This document shows, piece by piece, positions 59,701-64,000 of a stretch of DNA of 64,000 bases. The notes under the pieces are model-generated. The model was not told the origin of the DNA. It saw nothing but the letters and a program-made list of their open reading frames with translations, and did no database searches. Each line of letters starts with the position of its first letter. Positions within the stretch are counted from its first letter, which is position 1. The DNA is from Hybos culiciformis (Eukaryota > Arthropoda > Insecta > Diptera > Hybotidae): NCBI GenBank assembly GCA_964007475.1, contig OZ023273.1, positions 122,931,812 through 122,995,811 on the forward strand. The letters are read 5' to 3'. The position numbers and the translations under genes were made by a program.

Positions 59701-62291
59701 ATATTTTGTATAATTTCGGCGTCCAGTTTCATCATTCATTAGAACTTTTGCGTTTTTGTGTGATGGATCTCTAATAGTTTTCAATCTAATATGCTTTGTT
59801 ATATCCCAACGCCAGTTGGAACGGTAATTGCACAAAGAACACTCAAAGGGTTTCTTATTTAAATGTCCCACAATGTGTACATGAAACCTTGATGCAGTTG
59901 ATGCCCAAAATGAACAGTGTGGACATTTGTAAACTTTTTTCAAAGATGAATTGGCGGCTTCCTCTTCAGCTGTCATCTTTTTGGTTACCTGGAATTCATA
60001 TAGTTACGTTCAATTTATAAAAAAATGCACCAAGAGGAATGAGATGTTTGTAAAAAAAAGATAAATAATTCAAGTTCCATTATATATTGGGAAGTGTTTT
60101 CATAAGAGTTTTTGGAAAATGAATTCATAATTTCAATTAATTAACTCCGCTAATGATTAACAGAATAATAAATAATTAATTAAGTATTCTAAATCCGAAT
60201 TTAAATCTAATATTTCATTGAAATTTTACAAACATCTCACTCTATCTAAGCCAGAAAAATTTTAATCCGAAATAACTGTACCTCTCCATACCCTGGTGCT
60301 GTTTCAACACCATAATAACTATTTTCATCATTCTTCAAATCGACGATTTTTCCACTTTTTGAGTTTGGAGATTCGCTTGAGCTCTGTTTCATACCAGACG
60401 TATTATTCCAGACAAAAACCCTATTTTCCATCGGATGCTTAGAACCATCTTCAATTTCTTCAATTCCATCATCATCATTTCGTTCGTTGGATTCACTCAT
60501 TGAATCAAATGAATCATTTTGTCCAGAACAAGTTTTCATGTGGTTGGCTAAATCACCACTGGATTTGCAACGATGTCTGCAAAATTGACAACGAGTTGAG
60601 CCACTGTGCACTGATAAATTAATAGGTGAAGAACTTTGATCTTCATCGTTTTCATCATCTTGATGGTTACAAGTTTTCTTATGAATAAACATTTCAGATA
60701 AACATTTTGATTGATGTCCACAGATACAAATTAAATTTTCATTCTTGGAAGCCTTTTCATCGCTGAAACCTATTTTCATTTTCTCAAAAAATGAATTTTT
60801 CTTTTTTGAACTGGCACTGTTCGAACTGCCTGCAATACTACTTCCTCCATTCTGTCCGCCACCACTATTATATGAAGTGTTTGATGATGTGGGTGATAGT
60901 TGAGGTACAATTATATTGTTTTGTTCTAAATTATTCTCGTCACCCCCCCAAATTGATGCAGCAATTTCTCTCAACCGATTTGGATCACCGTTAGCATTAC
61001 GGATACTATCAATTAAATTAGAATTCGTAAGGCTAGATGGCGCGGTAGGTGGTAAAATTGGAATTAAATTTGGAATGGGTCGTGGAGCCTTTTTCGGCTT
61101 TTGTGATAAATCGGTTGGTTCATCATTCTCATTTTGTAGTTTCGATTTTTTACCATATTCTCCTACAATATTGTTGTTATGAAAAGGTTCTCCGAACTCA
61201 ATTTCAGCAATTGGTTCAGACTTTCGAGATGAGGTCTTAACACAATACCCACCTCCAGCTGCATGTCCAACCGGTGGGACGTGATGATTCATTTCATGAA
61301 CAGTTAGGCTTTGTTTAATGTCTGCGGTGAAATTACAGGCCGCACATTTAAACGGACCTGTGCCACCATGATTTTTCATATGCCGATCTAAATTCCATTT
61401 ATATGGAGTTCGAAAATCGCAAGTAACACATTTTATCATTGGCATTGAATGATATTTGACATGCTTACTAAATCTGGCCTTGATGTGAGTAACGTAGCTA
61501 CATTTCTCACAACGGAAGAATTTTGTTTTACAATGTTGTTCGCCTTCATGCTTAACAAGTGCTTCTTTATACAGAGTAGTAAAATCACATACGCTACATT
61601 TGAGCAATCTGTTTTTTCCAGCGCCAACTAAATCTTCAGGTGGTAGAATATCCACGTCAGGACTTGTTGAGGGTGGAGGCATTTGATAAAATTGATAAGG
61701 CGGGGTAATTGTTGAGTGAATCATGCTCAAATTTGACGGTACAACTACTGGACTGTCAACTTTACGCTTCCTTGATTCACCATTACGATTAGATTGTCGT
61801 TTTCTAGTTGGATCTTCTATACCTTCAGTTGATCCATGCACCATTTTCATGTGACGCACCAATTTTTGGTAATGTCTTGACGCATATAGGCACAATTTAC
61901 ATTCATTGATTACTATTTTTTCTCCGTGAATATCACGTAAATGTGTTAAAAAAAATCTTGGATTTTGTGTAAAAAATGTACAAGTACTACACGAATAATT
62001 GCGTTTTATTTTACATTGTGGTAAACCTTCGTCTTTAGGTTCGACTTGCATTTCTATTTCATCATTTGGATGTCGATGATTATCTGTATTGCGTCCTTCA
62101 ATTGAAAGCCCCAATGATTGAAGACGTTCCAATTGCTGAATCGAAGTAGGCAACAGAACTGATGCAGCAGATGAATGCTGTGCTCTCGTATTATTATTAC
62201 CTTCTTGATCGATATATATTTGATTACCACTAACGACACTTCGTACTATTAATGTGTCCCCAGAGCGTTGAACCATGGATGGTACATCCAT
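53789..62291 (-). CDS. chn: Charlatan-like C2H2 zinc-finger transcription regulator (1698 aa, 4 coding exons)
   Basis: Coding exons in transcript order: 62291-60282, 59988-59387, 59214-58233, 55291-53789; all GT-AG and in frame. In Drosophila, charlatan is a REST/NRSF-like nuclear regulator of neural and sensory-organ genes. Fingers seen: residues 101-122, 131-152, 232-253, 261-281, 288-308, 316-336, two CCHC-like at about 522-541 and 568-588, then 692-712, a finger at 720-740 without its last His, 865-885 and 1184-1205 (both split by introns), 1302-1322, 1329-1350 and two more toward the C-terminus. SNWRWDITKHIRLK, DETGRRNYTKYNKY and CGHCHQASNWKHVIQRHC are conserved signatures I associate with charlatan. 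PTDLS (392-396) is a CtBP-binding type motif. N-, Q-, S/T- and D-rich low-complexity tracts lie between. An acceptor at 62335-62336 implies an upstream non-coding exon. Confidence 0.85.
56940..56998. repeat. AT microsatellite-like repeat in chn intron 3
   Basis: An 11-base unit close to GTATATATATA repeats three to four times (about 56959-56992), following a short TATTATATAT-rich stretch. It lies in the 2.9-kb intron between the third and fourth coding exons of the charlatan-like gene. Simple repeat; no other function is visible. Confidence 0.7.
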
Positions 62292-64000
62292 GGTGAATAA
62301 TTATTTGAAATCGCAATAATTTCCAAATTGATATCTGAAAATAAAAATAAAAATGTTAAAAAAAATAAATATTTACTACACTAAAAAAAAATAAAAAAAA
62401 AATACCGCTGCTCTATCGCTTTATTATATCTTTTATTAAAGACAAATTCAAAATGATTTGGTTAAAGAAAATTTTCCTTATCTTCACAAATTTTACTTTT
62501 TTTCTGAAGGATAAGAAAATTCCAAATATTTCTAAGAAAAGTTGATTTTTTTTTTGTAATGATGACAATCTTTGGTTTAAAAAAATTTTTTTTTTTTTTC
62601 AAAGTAAAAGGTTTTTAATCAAAATTTTAATAATACAAATCATAAGTACTTAACTTAGTTATATAATATGTTGTAAGTATAAATACATGCTTCAATTTGC
62701 ATTATTTTAATAATTGTAATAGAAATTTATTATATTTGAGATTCTATCAATTTGGACTTTTGGATTAGAGAGACTGGGATTTTCTTATATTCGTATCATT
62801 AAACTATATTAAGTATTTATATTATATTCATATTTACATGAAAAAAAAAAACAAAATTAATTTTTCAAGATACTAGTTTTTTTATATAGTTATTCATAAA
62901 AGATTAAGAATAACTAGAATTTGTTAAATTTCTTTTCTTAGGCTCTCCTATTTATGTTATCAATATTTTGATAGAAACTAAATCAAGTCAATTTATGCTT
63001 CAAAAGTCAGAATCAGCGGTGGGTTTTGATAAAGATTCATTTTGAAAGATTCTACTTCTGAGCTCCTTACCGTGTACAAAATTGTTAAAGTATCACGACA
63101 AATACATATCCTTAGGTTCAATACAATCAAGTTTTCATAATTTTATGTTGAAAAAATAAAAATAAAATAAATCTCAATGATTTAATTTCTTCTTCTCTAG
63201 TGAAATTAACCTATATCATATAAAATGAGTCCTATGATTCGTTATGATTTTGTTCAATTTATACCATATAAGGACTAACTATCAATAAATGAAATATATT
63301 ATCCATACTTAAGTATTAATGTGTGTACGGGACATTATGTACCACTACTATAATTTTATATTTAAATTTATAGCAAATAGGTTATAAGAGTTTGCACTTC
63401 ACACAATTATGGACTTACAAAACGTTATCTAATTCTTTAAACATGTTTTAAATGTTAAACTATCTTCAGAAAACTTATCAATTTTAAAATCAATTTTACA
63501 ATACATATACATACATAAATCAGAGCAAAAAAAGTTTAATACAATAATTTCGTATATATATAATATTACTATATATTATACACGGGGTTTTTCTGCATTT
63601 GTACGTAAATTCCAGCTGCATTTTATAGATTGGTGAAATATTTTTTTTTAATAAAGAAAATGTAGCTTTCCTAATCTTAAAAATAAAAAAAAAAATTTCT
63701 ACAAATTTAGAAAATTAATACTAGGTATTATACCTACACTTGATATTTTCATATACCTATAGCTATACTATACATACTTATGTTCGTTTAAGCATCGGAA
63801 ATTTTTTTTGGTGAATTGTAACTTCTAGAACTTTTAAAAAAGTTGAAATTACTATGTAGGTAAAGCGAAATTATGCATGAAACTTTTTTTAAGAAATTTT
63901 CTTATTCTGTTGATTTTGAAAAGATTTTTTATATAAAATACAAATAGAAATTTTCTAGATAAATATTCAATTTATATTTCTTACAAATATACATGTATAG
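62292..64000. other. 5' leader and upstream intron/flank of the charlatan-like gene
   Basis: On the minus strand a pyrimidine-rich stretch ending in CAG precedes position 62334, about 40 bases before the start codon. The start codon therefore appears to lie in the second or a later exon. The rest of the stretch up to the window edge is AT-rich, with no coding exon, and is probably intron. Confidence 0.5.

Noticed and set aside
60791..61631. Several overlapping frames opposite or alongside the large zinc-finger exon
   Set aside because: They overlap the well-supported 2-kb coding exon in other frames and match no family.
1..64000. Bacterial operons, CRISPR arrays or a prokaryotic insert
   Set aside because: No repeat-spacer arrays, long intronless gene strings or ribosome-binding sites; all real genes have spliceosomal introns.

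Overview
This is a strongly AT-rich, intron-rich eukaryotic window that looks like an insect nuclear genome. The clearest evidence is a complete cytochrome P450 of the insect-specific CYP4G type. It is flanked by a family of fatty acyl-CoA reductases (FARs) and by a long C2H2 zinc-finger protein that I recognise as a charlatan (chn) orthologue. All genes have GT-AG introns and there are many cut-and-paste DNA transposons. I cannot resolve the insect order from this sequence.

Layout: positions 1-6217 hold no gene, but contain a 103-bp tandem repeat array split by a hAT-type element with further insertions nested in it. FAR-1 (+, 6218-13513, 11 exons) and FAR-2 (-, 19268-14202, 7 exons) are tail to tail. 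FAR-2 and FAR-3 (+, 24374-29472, 9 exons) are head to head across about 5 kb. CYP4G (+, 32893-38195, 5 exons) and FAR-4 (-, 45979-38764, 10 exons) are tail to tail with stop codons under 600 bp apart. After about 7.8 kb of non-coding DNA comes the charlatan-like gene (-, 62291-53789, 4 coding exons, 1698 aa). All six reading frames could be joined across canonical splice sites with no stop or frameshift (487, 489, 493, 551, 486 and 1698 aa).

How the genes may work together: insect FARs reduce very-long-chain fatty acyl-CoA, and CYP4G enzymes convert the resulting aldehydes or alcohols to cuticular hydrocarbons by oxidative decarbonylation. About 40 kb therefore holds four FARs and the enzyme class that acts next. 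A linked FAR-CYP4G neighbourhood is the main biological observation; a shared pathway role is an inference.

Transposable elements are the second theme. Several carry intact target-site duplications: hAT with 8 bp (2234-3951, 6951-7671, 17881-18623, 44292-44989, 44998-45544), a MULE-like element with 9 bp (24585-25285) and a Harbinger-like element with TAA (13536-13890). Two hAT elements sit back to back with three copies of one 8-bp target. There is also a ~145-bp-arm palindrome just upstream of FAR-2, a small Helitron-like element in a CYP4G intron, and an exact 223-bp tandem duplication.
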